Shown here piece after piece: positions 1-9,500 of a stretch of 64,000 bases of DNA. The notes beneath the pieces were generated by a model, which was given only the letters and a program-made list of their open reading frames with translations, searched no databases and was not told where the DNA came from. A program made the translations under genes and the position numbers. The stretch is from Enterococcus dongliensis. GTDB lineage: Bacteria > Bacillota > Bacilli > Lactobacillales > Enterococcaceae. The DNA lies in assembly GCF_005405225.1 (NCBI RefSeq), contig NZ_BJDQ01000006.1, positions 55,839 to 119,838 of the forward strand. The letters are read 5' to 3'. The first letter of the stretch is position 1, and every line of letters starts with the position of its first letter.

Positions 1-652
1 AGACTACTTGTCGAATGTTATCATACCGATCTAATAAATTCCCTAAGGATTGTGACCCTAAAAAAGCATTTAATTTGTTCCAAATTTTGTAGTCACCGTT
101 TAGACGAACGATGAATTCTGTTTTAGGGACAAAATGCGTCACTAGTATCACTTGATAGTTTTTACGAGCTAATTCATCTAAGACATCCTGTAATTGCCGC
201 AAAATTTCTTGCATGACAGTAGGATCATCTGCAAAGCGTTCGATCACTCGATCAAACCAATAAATATTTTTAATCGAGCGATTTTTCTGCGGATCATTTG
301 ACTCAGAAAAACTATAATCATACCAGCCATTTAATCCTAATAACACTGTCTTTTGATTAAGCGGGAGGTAACGAAGATTCAAAAAATGGCTGTCAGGATA
401 ATGTTCGATCATCTGCTCGCCTTTGACAGTACCCATTTCATGATTTCCCAAATTAAAAGTTGTCGGCAGCCCGTGATGCCGGAAAAAATGGTTGACTGCT
501 AATGCTCGGTCGATTCTATTGGCCGTATCACCAGCAAAGTGTAACCGTGTTGCCTTTTGTTCTTTTAACACACTAAAAAGTAATGCTAGCTCATGATCAC
601 CAAAGTGATTGATATCTGCATGTAAATCAGTAATTACAGCTAATTTCCCCAT
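1..652 (-). CDS. Metallophosphoesterase (calcineurin-like), C-terminus cut by window edge
   Basis: About 217 N-terminal residues are present; the gene runs off the left edge of the window. The reading frame starts at ATG 652 behind an AGGAGG-type site at about 658-667. Seen: the metal-binding signatures of the calcineurin-like phosphoesterase fold, D9-x-H11 near the N-terminus, GDTANR (41-46), GNHE (69-72) and a VTHF motif near residue 178. These side chains normally hold two metal ions that cleave phosphomono- or diesters. No signal peptide or membrane segment is visible, so it is probably cytoplasmic. The substrate cannot be inferred. It is transcribed divergently from the small gene at 779. 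Confidence 0.85.
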   Translation of the reverse strand, partial: MGKLAVITDLHADINHFGDHELALLFSVLKEQKATRLHFAGDTANRIDRALAVNHFFRHHGLPTTFNLGNHEMGTVKGEQMIEHYPDSHFLNLRYLPLNQKTVLLGLNGWYDYSFSESNDPQKNRSIKNIYWFDRVIERFADDPTVMQEILRQLQDVLDELARKNYQVILVTHFVPKTEFIVRLNGDYKIWNKLNAFLGSQSLGNLLDRYDNIRQVV

Positions 653-737
653 TTTACCGCCTCCTTTTTTACTTTACACAAACTAATCTCAGAATGCGAA
701 TCAAATGCTAGTCAGATCACAAGGAAGTTTACAGATA

Positions 738-746
738 TGCTATACT
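738..746 (+). promoter_or_regulatory. Extended -10 promoter for the 779 gene
   Basis: TGCTATACT is an extended -10 element (TGn followed by TATACT), about 32 bases before the ATG at 779. No good -35 hexamer stands 17 bases upstream, which is usual for extended -10 promoters. A ribosome-binding site AAAGGAGGG follows at about 763-771. Confidence 0.5.
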
Positions 747-778
747 TAAATCAATGAAAATCAAAGGAGGGAAATGTA

Positions 779-1177
779 ATGATCACTTATCAAAATTTAC
801 AAACCGATTTATTGCAAGCGCTTGATTTACACATTGATATTTTAAAAGAAGTCGATGATATTGAAAAAGATGAACTGCCGGGGTTTTTATTTATGATGCG
901 AAGTTTAGGATTCATGCTTGATCGAGCGCCCTTGGTCCTAGCTAGCAGCGACGATGAGGAAATGCGCTACATGATGTTCCAGTACTATTGTCTATTAAAG
1001 GAATTAAAATTTAATCTGGCGATGAGTTTTCCCCACGCTAAAATCCAAGGCAAGCCTTTAATCGATACAGTCAATCGTTTTCCTGACAGCTACGAAAAAG
1101 AGATGAAAACTTGGTGGGAAGAAAAAACAGGACTAACTGTCGAAGAAACCAAACAAACAATCGAGTTAGTCGAATGA
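779..1177 (+). CDS. Small acidic protein of unknown function (132 aa)
   Basis: I do not recognise a family with confidence. The ATG at 779 has a good AAAGGAGGG site 7-8 bases upstream. The protein is soluble, mostly helical by composition and acidic, with an internal run EVDDIEKDE near residues 24-32 and a C-terminal half rich in Glu, Lys and Trp (KTWWEEKTG). No Cys pairs, signal peptide or transmembrane segment is seen. It is followed after 74 bases by the LOG-family gene in the same direction, with no terminator seen between them, so the two may be co-transcribed. Confidence 0.75.
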   Translation: MITYQNLQTDLLQALDLHIDILKEVDDIEKDELPGFLFMMRSLGFMLDRAPLVLASSDDEEMRYMMFQYYCLLKELKFNLAMSFPHAKIQGKPLIDTVNRFPDSYEKEMKTWWEEKTGLTVEETKQTIELVE

Positions 1178-1251
1178 TCCATAACTAAATGGATCATTTA
1201 ATGATCTGCTGAGACCCAGCTAGTCAATGGAAATGAACGGGAGGCGGTCAC

Positions 1252-1803
1252 ATGCGTATCGCTGTATATTGTGGTGCACATCTTGGCGCTGATCCAGCGT
1301 ATCAAAAAGCAGCTCAAGAATTAGGTGAATGGCTCGTTGCACATGATTATGAACTAATTTACGGCGGCAGCAAATTAGGATTGATGGGCGTAGTTGCAGA
1401 CAGCGTTTTAAATAAAGGCGGAACAGCAATTGGGATCATGCCAAAATTTCTGAGTGATCGTGAGCGGGTGCATCCTGGATTGACCCAGATACTCACTGTA
1501 GCTGACTTAGACGAACGCAAAAAAATGATGATGCAAGAAGCAGATGTTTGTCTCGCTTTACCTGGCGGTGTGGGTACCTTAGAAGAAATCAGCGAAGCTT
1601 ATTCATGGATGCGTGTTGGGCAGACACATAATCCTTGTATCTTCTTTGATGTAAAAAATTATTATTATTTATTGCAAGCGTTTTTTGATCAGATGGTCAA
1701 ACAAGATTTTTTATCTCAAAAAGATCGTCAGCTCGTCTTATTTTCTGAGTCTCTATTTGAGATTGACACCTTCATTCACAATTATTACCAAAACAACATA
1801 TGA
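1252..1803 (+). CDS. LOG-family protein (TIGR00730), probable nucleoside 5'-monophosphate phosphoribohydrolase
   Basis: 183 aa, the usual length for the LOG/TIGR00730 Rossmann-fold family. Seen: an N-terminal beta strand running into a CGAHLG loop, and the family signature PGGVGTLEE at residues 104-112. A DERKKMM segment at 87-93 supplies the conserved Arg. Family members cleave the N-glycosidic bond of adenosine or cytokinin riboside monophosphates, releasing the base and ribose 5-phosphate; the bacterial role is probably nucleotide salvage or housecleaning. The site GGGAGG at about 1239-1244 supports ATG 1252. It ends just before a long stem-loop shared with the convergent gshF. Family assignment is strong; the natural substrate is inferred. 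Confidence 0.88.
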   Translation: MRIAVYCGAHLGADPAYQKAAQELGEWLVAHDYELIYGGSKLGLMGVVADSVLNKGGTAIGIMPKFLSDRERVHPGLTQILTVADLDERKKMMMQEADVCLALPGGVGTLEEISEAYSWMRVGQTHNPCIFFDVKNYYYLLQAFFDQMVKQDFLSQKDRQLVLFSESLFEIDTFIHNYYQNNI

Positions 1804-1811
1804 TTCCAGAT

Positions 1812-1890
1812 AAAAAATATCCGAACTATAAGATGAAAAGCAACTGTTTCACGCAGAAGCAAGACCTCTATAGTTCGGATATTTTCTTTT
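1812..1890. terminator. Bidirectional terminator; long-stem repeat element copy 1
   Basis: A perfect 16-bp stem (1815-1830 pairing with 1869-1884) with A- and T-rich flanks lies between the convergent LOG gene and gshF, suiting termination on both strands. The loop is unusually long (38 nt). Stem and loop sequence (AAATATCCGAAC ... ACTGTTT..CGCA) recur at 45277-45389 between another convergent pair, so this is a member of a small repeat family and not only a simple terminator. Confidence 0.7.
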
Positions 1891-1907
1891 ATCACAAGTT
1901 TCTTTGA

Positions 1908-4169
1908 TTAAATAGCCATTTCAGGATATAAGAAGCGTAATACATCGATGGTCAAGCGGCGACTCTGTCCAATATACGGATAGATATGCATGTGCATCAT
2001 TGGATTGAAATTTGCTTCAATGATTCCATAGTCTTTCGCAGTTTCATAAGGCTTCTCTTTATCAGGAATGATTAAATCAATTCCGCTGATGCGTGCGCCT
2101 AAGACCTCCACTGCATCGACAGCTATCTGTTTGTAACTCTCGTCCATTTCATCTGTCACGTCAATTGAATCTCCACCTGTTGAGACATTTGAATTTTCTC
2201 GCAAGAAGACTTGTTGATCTTTGTCAGGGATACTGTCTATACGAAAACCTTGCTCTTTTAACATCAATTGTTCCAAATCACCAAGTTGGATTTTTTCCAA
2301 AGGAGCTCGATGATTGGTACCTCGTAATGGATCGGCATTTTTAGCTGAAACAAGTTCTTTAATCGTTTGTTTTCCGTCACCGATAACATTGGCAGGCGTC
2401 CGCAGCAAGACTGCTTTTACTTGATGGTCAATCACAAAGAATCGGTATTCAGTTCCCTCTAAGAACTCTTCAATAATCACTTCATCATCTTCAGCAAATG
2501 CAAGGGCTAAACCGGCATTAAAGTCGTTGATTGCTGGTTCATTTTTAAAAATCGTGATACCTAGACCGTAATTTGTTGACTTTGGTTTGATAACAAATGC
2601 TTTTTGTGCAAAACGTGGATAGGCTTTTTTAGCTTCAGCTATTGATGCGAACGTCTCCCCATGAGGCACATGAAAACCAGCGCGTTCTAATACGATCTTA
2701 GTCACTGTTTTATTTTCCATTAACAAGGGTGCAATATATGTATCCTTGCTAGTCATATTGCCATTTTTCACTAATTCTTGATGATTTTTATGCTGTAGTT
2801 TTACAAATTGATCTTGTCGATCCAATACTTCAGTCTCGATTCCTTTTTGGATCGCATCAAACAATAGACTTTGCGTTGATAATTCCATTTCTTGAAATCC
2901 CGCCAACTGGTAAGGATGTGCCCAGGCTTGATTATAAAACTGAAGGCCAAGTTCAGTTGCTACTGCTGCTTGGCCTTTTGTTTCATCTAAAGCCAAAATC
3001 CTAGCTGCAAACGTCTCTGCTGGATGATCGAGCCAGCTTTGATATTTCTGCAGCAGATCGCCACCTTCTAATGATAATTCATCAATCATTTGCAACATCT
3101 CTGCAAAAATAGCATGCCCTTCGGCAACATACGCAGTTGTTTTTGCTGGGTGTTCTAACGAAACAGCATCACTGATGCGATTTCCTTCTGCTACCCATTC
3201 ATCAGCTGGTAACTTTTCATCGGTCCACAATAAATAAAGCATGAATAAATGGAGAAATTCAATCTCATCCGAACTGATTCCTACACGTTCAAAAGGATTC
3301 AAATCAATATTTCGTAATTCCACGTAACGAATCCCTGTATGGAACAAATCCGCTACTTTTTTACCACCGCGCATCCGAATAGGCGCGTAGAATTCTTTTT
3401 CTTCTGATAAACGTCCTTGTGCCACATTTTCTGCCAGCTCTTCACTGTATCGAGCCAATGTTTCATAAGAGACTTTTACATCGGGCTTATTTACGTAGCC
3501 ATAACGGCTCGTCCGAATACTGCGAACAGGTTCTTTGGGCCGATCTGCGCCATCAAAATAACGAGCTTCACTTAACGGGCTCGCACCAAATAAATACGTT
3601 ATCAACCAACGATAACGCAAAAAATTGCGGGCGATTTTCATATATAAACGGGTCTTAAAGTTTTCCATCAAAACTTCTTCCGTTTGAGCTAAAAATAATT
3701 GTTCAACCAAATCTAAGCCATATTCAAAATTGAAATGAATACCGCTCACCATTTGTTTTCGTTTGCCATACTCACGTGCTAAATAGCGTCGATACAAAAC
3801 GTCTGCATGGTTTTCCAATTTTGCGATCTGAATATCTTCCTCTTTTTCAGGAAGGGCTGGCGGCATTGAAAAAGGCCACAACATCTCATCTTCTGGCATA
3901 CTTCGTTGTGCCACATCGTGAATCGCTTCTAAACTAGCTAACACCTCGTCAACAGATTCAGTGACTGGTGTGATCAACTCTATTTGAGATTCAGAAAAAT
4001 CGGTCTGGATATACGGATGGAAGCTTCGACTTCCCACAGAAGTTGGATGATCGGTCCGTACTAAATGTCCTTCCAGCGTGACTCTTTGACTTTCCTTTTC
4101 AATCCCGTAACGTGCTTGCAGCAAAAAAGGTTTGACCTTTTCTTGTATCATCATATCTTTTGTATTCAT
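1908..4169 (-). CDS. gshF: Bifunctional glutamate-cysteine ligase / glutathione synthetase
   Basis: Makes glutathione in two ATP-dependent steps in one polypeptide: gamma-glutamylcysteine formation, then addition of glycine. The N-terminal about 450 residues are a gamma-glutamylcysteine ligase domain (motifs near SQIELITPV and GIHFNFEYG). The C-terminal about 280 residues are an ATP-grasp domain (VIKPKSTNYGLGITIFK, IIEEFLEGTEYRFFV, IEANFNPM). 753 aa, typical of the fused GshF/GshAB of enterococci, streptococci and Listeria. An in-frame ATG exists at 4187, but a GGAGG lies between it and the ATG at 4169, and a candidate -10 at 4193-4198 would place the transcript start at about 4186. I therefore choose 4169. 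It provides thiol redox buffering; no regulator site is evident. Confidence 0.93.
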   Translation of the reverse strand: MNTKDMMIQEKVKPFLLQARYGIEKESQRVTLEGHLVRTDHPTSVGSRSFHPYIQTDFSESQIELITPVTESVDEVLASLEAIHDVAQRSMPEDEMLWPFSMPPALPEKEEDIQIAKLENHADVLYRRYLAREYGKRKQMVSGIHFNFEYGLDLVEQLFLAQTEEVLMENFKTRLYMKIARNFLRYRWLITYLFGASPLSEARYFDGADRPKEPVRSIRTSRYGYVNKPDVKVSYETLARYSEELAENVAQGRLSEEKEFYAPIRMRGGKKVADLFHTGIRYVELRNIDLNPFERVGISSDEIEFLHLFMLYLLWTDEKLPADEWVAEGNRISDAVSLEHPAKTTAYVAEGHAIFAEMLQMIDELSLEGGDLLQKYQSWLDHPAETFAARILALDETKGQAAVATELGLQFYNQAWAHPYQLAGFQEMELSTQSLLFDAIQKGIETEVLDRQDQFVKLQHKNHQELVKNGNMTSKDTYIAPLLMENKTVTKIVLERAGFHVPHGETFASIAEAKKAYPRFAQKAFVIKPKSTNYGLGITIFKNEPAINDFNAGLALAFAEDDEVIIEEFLEGTEYRFFVIDHQVKAVLLRTPANVIGDGKQTIKELVSAKNADPLRGTNHRAPLEKIQLGDLEQLMLKEQGFRIDSIPDKDQQVFLRENSNVSTGGDSIDVTDEMDESYKQIAVDAVEVLGARISGIDLIIPDKEKPYETAKDYGIIEANFNPMMHMHIYPYIGQSRRLTIDVLRFLYPEMAI

Positions 4170-4192
4170 TTGTCCATAGCCTCCCATGCTAC

Positions 4193-4221
4193 ATTATATA
4201 GAAGAACCTCCAGAAACAGAA
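4193..4221 (-). promoter_or_regulatory. Candidate gshF promoter
   Basis: On the minus strand a consensus TATAAT (-10) lies at 4193-4198, with TTCTGT 17 bases upstream at 4216-4221 as a weak -35. The implied leader is about 18 nt, just enough for the GGAGG site used by the 4169 start. Confidence 0.5.
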
Positions 4222-4321
4222 CGGAAATGCTTGAAAAAAAATACAAACGGACGAACACTAAAAAATACGGCAACCTGGATTTAGTCCAGCTCGTTTTTAT
4301 TAAACATCTCTCGTTCTTCCG

Positions 4322-4350
4322 CAAAAAAGACTGTGACATATGTCACAGCC
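4322..4350 (-). terminator. Rho-independent terminator after ftsY
   Basis: On the minus strand an almost perfect palindrome (core CTGTGACATATGTCACAG) is followed by TCTTTTTT. It lies 35-63 bases past the ftsY stop and closes the rnc-smc-HAD-ftsY unit. Confidence 0.75.
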
Positions 4351-4384
4351 TAACAGCAGTTTTCAAATAAATCAGCGATAATTT

Positions 4385-5749
4385 TTATTCTTCTTTTAAC
4401 AATCCTTTGAACAATCCTACAGCAAAATCATTTGAATCAAATACTTCCAAATCATTGATCCCTTCGCCTAGACCAACTAGTTTCACTGGCAGATGCAATT
4501 CATTACGGATCGCTAAAACGATTCCGCCTTTGGCCGTTCCATCGAGTTTCGTCAAGACCAATCCCGTGACATCAGTTGTTTCTTTAAATTGGCGTGCTTG
4601 GACTAACGCATTTTGCCCGGTCGTCGCATCCACTACTAATAAAACCTCATGGGGGGCTGTTGGAAATTCACGTTGAATAACTCGTTTGATTTTTTCCAAT
4701 TCATTCATCAAATTGACTTTATTTTGTAGACGCCCAGCCGTATCGATCAATAAGATGTCGTAGTTTTCATTTTTAGCTTTATCTACTGCATCAAAAACTA
4801 CTGCTGCTGGATCTCCACCAGCATTGCCACGAACAACTTCCACGCCTGAACGTTCACCCCAGACGACTAACTGGTCGATTGCGCCCGCTCGAAAAGTATC
4901 CGCTGCGGCTAATAGAACTTTTTTGCCATCATCTTTGTATTGTTTGGCTAGTTTTCCAATGCTGGTAGTTTTCCCTGTTCCGTTAACGCCGACAAATAAG
5001 ATTACACTCAAGCCATCAGATTGTAAATTGATTGCATTATTTTCATTGATGCCTTCTGCTTCATAAATGTCTACTAATTTCTCAATGATGACATTTTGAA
5101 TTTGTGCCGGCTTTTTAGCATTTTTCAATTTGACTTCTTGCCGCAGCGAATCCGTCAACTTAATCGCCGTATCAAAGCCGACATCTGCACCGATCAATGT
5201 TTCTTCTAATTCTTCAAAAAAATCCTCATCTACTCGACGGAAACGAGCAAATAGTTCATTCATTCGTTCGCCAAATGATTTACGAGTTTTTTCTAACCCT
5301 TTGTCATATTTTTCCTGAACGGTTTCTTCAATCGGTTCTTCAACTAGTTCAGGTGAGATTGCAGCTTCTGAGGGTGAAATTTCAGGCAGCTCTGTTTCTT
5401 CAGCTAACGATTCAGTCGCCTGTTCTGCCTCTTCTAATTCAGCAGATGTTTGAGCAGATTCAATACTTTCTGGTTCTACTTCTTGCACTGGCAAATCTGT
5501 TGCCTCTTCTGGCTGTTGTTCAACAGTGTCTTCAACAAGATCAGTCATTTTCTCTGTTTTTTCGCTAGGAGATGCTTCTTTTTCTGTTTCGGGCGCTTGC
5601 TCTGCTTCGGGCGTTTGTTCTGTGTCAATCGTCTCTATGCCTTTATCAGCATCTACCTCAGAATTTTCTTGATCTTCAATGACCTCTTCTGGTTTTTCAG
5701 CTTCTTTTTCGCCAGTAAAGGCTTTTTTTATACGGTCAAATAATCCCAT
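4385..5749 (-). CDS. ftsY: Signal recognition particle receptor FtsY
   Basis: SRP receptor GTPase that docks ribosome-SRP complexes to SecYEG at the membrane. 454 aa. The first about 140 residues are a low-complexity, strongly acidic region (Glu/Gln/Pro/Thr-rich, with [15 protein letters not shown] repetition), as in other FtsY A-domains though on the long side. Then come the N domain and the G domain with P-loop [22 protein letters not shown] and [10 protein letters not shown]. The start abuts the stop of the HAD gene upstream, so the two are translationally close. The neighbours rnc-smc-ftsY are the conserved Firmicutes order. Identification is certain. Confidence 0.97.
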   Translation of the reverse strand: MGLFDRIKKAFTGEKEAEKPEEVIEDQENSEVDADKGIETIDTEQTPEAEQAPETEKEASPSEKTEKMTDLVEDTVEQQPEEATDLPVQEVEPESIESAQTSAELEEAEQATESLAEETELPEISPSEAAISPELVEEPIEETVQEKYDKGLEKTRKSFGERMNELFARFRRVDEDFFEELEETLIGADVGFDTAIKLTDSLRQEVKLKNAKKPAQIQNVIIEKLVDIYEAEGINENNAINLQSDGLSVILFVGVNGTGKTTSIGKLAKQYKDDGKKVLLAAADTFRAGAIDQLVVWGERSGVEVVRGNAGGDPAAVVFDAVDKAKNENYDILLIDTAGRLQNKVNLMNELEKIKRVIQREFPTAPHEVLLVVDATTGQNALVQARQFKETTDVTGLVLTKLDGTAKGGIVLAIRNELHLPVKLVGLGEGINDLEVFDSNDFAVGLFKGLLKEE

Positions 5750-6586
5750 CTAAATCCCCCCTTCATTCAATTCCTTCAAATCATCAAATACAAATTTTTG
5801 AATGGCATGAGCAACACCATCTGCTTGGTTGGTTCTTGTGACAAAATTGGCAGCGGATTTTACACCATCAGTAGCATTTTCCATCGCTACACCCATTCCT
5901 GCATAGGTAATCATTGAAAGATCATTGGCTTCATCACCTAGTGCCATCATTTCATGAGTCGCGATTCCCAGATGTTCTCCTAAGACTGACAGACCAAACG
6001 CTTTAGTCACCCCTTTTGGCATGAACTCTAACAAATTGGGACGTGTTTTAAAAATTTCAAATCGTTCATATTCCTCTTCTGGAATCAAGGCGATCTTTTG
6101 ATCCAAATATTCAACGTCAATTGCTGCAACAACTTTATTGTACAACATATCTTCTGTTAATGCGTCAATCGTTTTAGGAACAAAAGTCAATGCCTTGTTC
6201 AATCTTGGATAAATAGAAGGATGCTCCACTGCTGTTGCCAATTGGAAACATAACGCATCCGATAAGACATCCGTTGGCAGCTCAAGATTCATCAACAACT
6301 GATAAATGTGTTTCACATCTTCCAAAGGCATTGCGGATTTACCTAAAATCTCACCGGTATTGGTTTGGATCAATCCACCATTGAATGTGATCGAATAATC
6401 ATTTGCATCCAGCAGATTTAGTTCTGCCAAATACTCTTTGATCGCGATCAGCGGACGTCCTGTACAGATTACAATCTTTACACCGCGTGATTTTGCTGCT
6501 GCTAATATTTTTTTATTTGTGTCAGAGATGGTCTTTGCATCTGTCAGCAATGTCCCATCTAGATCAATCGCAATTAATTTTATCAT
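5750..6586 (-). CDS. Cof-type HAD hydrolase (YidA-like sugar-phosphate phosphatase)
   Basis: 278 aa HAD-superfamily phosphatase of the Cof/IIB class. Motif I is DLDGTLL (residues 8-14), with the nucleophile Asp8 and general acid Asp10. Motif II is CTGRP near residue 41, and the C-terminal motif IV is GDEANDLSM. The C2B cap sits between motifs II and III. Relatives dephosphorylate sugar phosphates, FMN or PLP intermediates; the substrate here is unknown. It overlaps the smc stop by 4 bases and directly precedes ftsY, so it belongs to the same transcript. Confidence 0.9.
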   Translation of the reverse strand: MIKLIAIDLDGTLLTDAKTISDTNKKILAAAKSRGVKIVICTGRPLIAIKEYLAELNLLDANDYSITFNGGLIQTNTGEILGKSAMPLEDVKHIYQLLMNLELPTDVLSDALCFQLATAVEHPSIYPRLNKALTFVPKTIDALTEDMLYNKVVAAIDVEYLDQKIALIPEEEYERFEIFKTRPNLLEFMPKGVTKAFGLSVLGEHLGIATHEMMALGDEANDLSMITYAGMGVAMENATDGVKSAANFVTRTNQADGVAHAIQKFVFDDLKELNEGGI

Positions 6587-9500
6587 TCCAAAGAATCCCC
6601 TTTCTTTACTTGGAATTTTCCATCTTCTTTTACTTCTTCCAGACGAACTGAGATCATCTTGGAAACACCGGATTCTTGCATCGCTACTCCATAAAGTACA
6701 TCAGCAGCTTCCATCGTTCCTTTACGATGCGTCACGACGATGAATTGCGTATCGTTTTGGAAAGAACTTAGGTACCGCCCAAACCGCGTGACATTGGCTT
6801 CATCAAGTGCTGCTTCAACTTCATCCAAGACACAAAACGGTACTGGTCGTACTTGGATAATCGAAAACAATAATGCGATGGCTGTCAGTGCTCGTTCTCC
6901 GCCAGAAAGCAGTGATAAACTTTGGAGTTTTTTCCCTGGTGGCTGTGCTTCGATTTCAATCCCAGTATTCAACAAGTCATCAGGATCAGTCAACACCAAT
7001 TCAGCACGTCCTCCGCCGAACATATTTGGGAAAACTACATTGAACTGGTCACGAATCGCTTGGAATGTCTTATAAAAACGAGTCTTCACTTCATCATCCA
7101 TCTCACCCATCGTTTCAAACAATTGTTCTTTTGCAGATAATAAGTCATCTCGTTGAGTCGTAAGAAACTCATATCTTTCCGATACTTGTTTATATTGTTC
7201 GATGGCATTCAAATTGACCGGCCCTAGTTTTTCAATCGCTTGTTTTAAACGGTTGACTTCTACTTCTGCACTGTCTTGTTCGATTTCAAGATCAGCACGA
7301 GCTTCGGCACCTTCAAAAGTCAAACTATATTCTTCTTGCAAATATGTTAGCGCGTTGTCTAGTTTTAATTCGTATCGATTTTTTTGAACATCGGCTTGCG
7401 ACTGCCGAGCCAGTAATTGTTTCTGTTCACGATTAGCTTGAGTCAGCGCGTAATCAGCTTGATCGATTTGCTGCTGTTCTTGTTGTCGGGTCTCTTTCCA
7501 GAGCGTCAATTGAGCTTGCAATTGTTCTCGTCCACTGCTTAATTCCGTTAGACGTTGCTTCAAACTCTCTTCAGTTTCTTCATGTCCAGTCGAATCACTG
7601 GAAAGTGCCAATAATTGATTTTCCAGACTTGTGATCTGACTAGTCAATTCATTGATTTGTCCTTTGAAGCTCATCGCTTGGCGTTCTAAATATAACAATC
7701 GTTCATCTAAAACTGCGTAATCGGCTTGTAAGCGACCTAGTTGGGTATTGATGCTGGTCCGTTTTTCCTCTAACTGATCACTTTTTTCATTCAATTGCTG
7801 GATTTCTTGATTGATTTTTTCTTGTTGGACGTGCAAGTCAGTTTGTTGAATCTCCAACGCTTCTTTTTGCGTGTGATAATCAGTCAAGAAACTTTCCAAC
7901 TCTTTTACTTCATAAGAGAACACTGCTTGTTCTTTTTGTAAATGAGTTAATTCCGTATGGACACGCTCTTCTGTACTTTGTGCTTCTTGATAAGCCAATC
8001 GCGTCTGTTCACCTTTTGTTCGTAAACCTTCGATTGATTCGGTCTGTTCGGCAACTTTTGTTTGCAATGTACGAACTTCTTGCTCTTTTATTTGCAAAGC
8101 CTGATTGATCTCTTGAGAGCGTTTGGTCCATTCTGCTAATTCATGGCTTTGATTAAACAAATTGCCACGATTACCCTGTTTGGTCGCGCCGCCAGTCATA
8201 GAACCGCCTGCATTCATCACGTCGCCTTCTAAAGAGACTACTCGAACTTGATAACGTAATTGACGAGCAAGCTGATTGGCACTAGTCAAATCTTGAGCAA
8301 TCACGATCGCCCCCAACAAATTTTGCATAACAAGGGCTATCTTTTCTGAAAAAGAAACCAGCTCGCTAGCTATTCCGACAAATCCTGGTACATCTTTGAT
8401 TACTTCATACTGATGCGTGCCTAGACTTCGTGATTTGATTGTTGTCAACGGCAAGAATGTCCCTCGTCCGCTTCGTTGTTGTTTCAAAAATGTGATGCCT
8501 TTTTGAGCATCTTTTTCACTTTCCACGATAATATGCTGTGCGGCGGCGCCTAAAGCTGTTTCGATTGCTAATGTGTACTCTTTGGGTACTTCAATCAACT
8601 CTGCCACTGCACCGATAATCCCATTTAGTTGATCTTTATGTTGTAAAACGCTGCGAACACCTTGATAAAATCCACTGTAATTTTCTTGGATTTCCTGCAA
8701 ACTTTTTTGTCGAGCACGGGCTTGCTGCACTTGACTCATCAGATCATACATCTGCTGCTGATCTTTTTGCAATCGTTGCTGCGTTATTGCCTTTTCTTCA
8801 ACCAAACGATGGTACATTTCTTGTTCTTTTTTCAATTGACTTTCAAGCGCCTGAGTTTTAGCTTTTGCTGCTTGTTGTTGACTATTTAATTGTGCCAACT
8901 GTTCGCCCAATGCTTCGTATCGTATGACGCTTCGCTGATTTTTCGTTGTTTCTTGTGTGTATTGTCGCTCCAAGTATTTTAATTCATTACTGACGCTGGC
9001 TGATTCTTGCATCAGTTCCACATACGTCCCTCGCAGATCTTCCACTAATTCTTTGGGAGATTTTTGATATTTCTTCGCTTGGGCAGTCAGCTGTTGGATT
9101 TTTTCTTCCAACTCAATCTTTTCCGTTTGCTTACTGAGCTGCTGAGCTTGGATGTCTTGCAAGTCTAGTTGGACTGCTGTTTTTTTCTTACGTTGTTCAG
9201 CTAATGTCGTTTGGTATTCAGCACTAGATTTTTGCGTATTTTTGGAACGTTCCTTCAATAATTCTTTTTGACCTTCTGCTTGTTTCAGCGCCTCTGCCAA
9301 ATACAATAATTGCTGCTGTCCAGTTTCCACTTGTTCATCTAGCTTACTGCGTTTTTCACGCAATTCACCTAATTGTCTTTCCGTTTGCTGGATGAAGCGC
9401 CCTTTTTCTTCAGCCCTTTTTGCTAATTCATCAAAATCAGACTTGGCAGTTTGCCAATTAGTGCGGGTCTGTTTGATTTTTGCTACAGTCAAACTGACAT

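Noticed and set aside
4065..4370. Plus-strand frame between gshF and ftsY
   Set aside because: Runs antisense into gshF and through the ftsY terminator; no ribosome-binding site.
5197..5743. Plus-strand frames opposite the ftsY acidic domain
   Set aside because: Leu/Phe-rich products are what the reverse complement of Glu/Gln-rich codons gives; no start signal.
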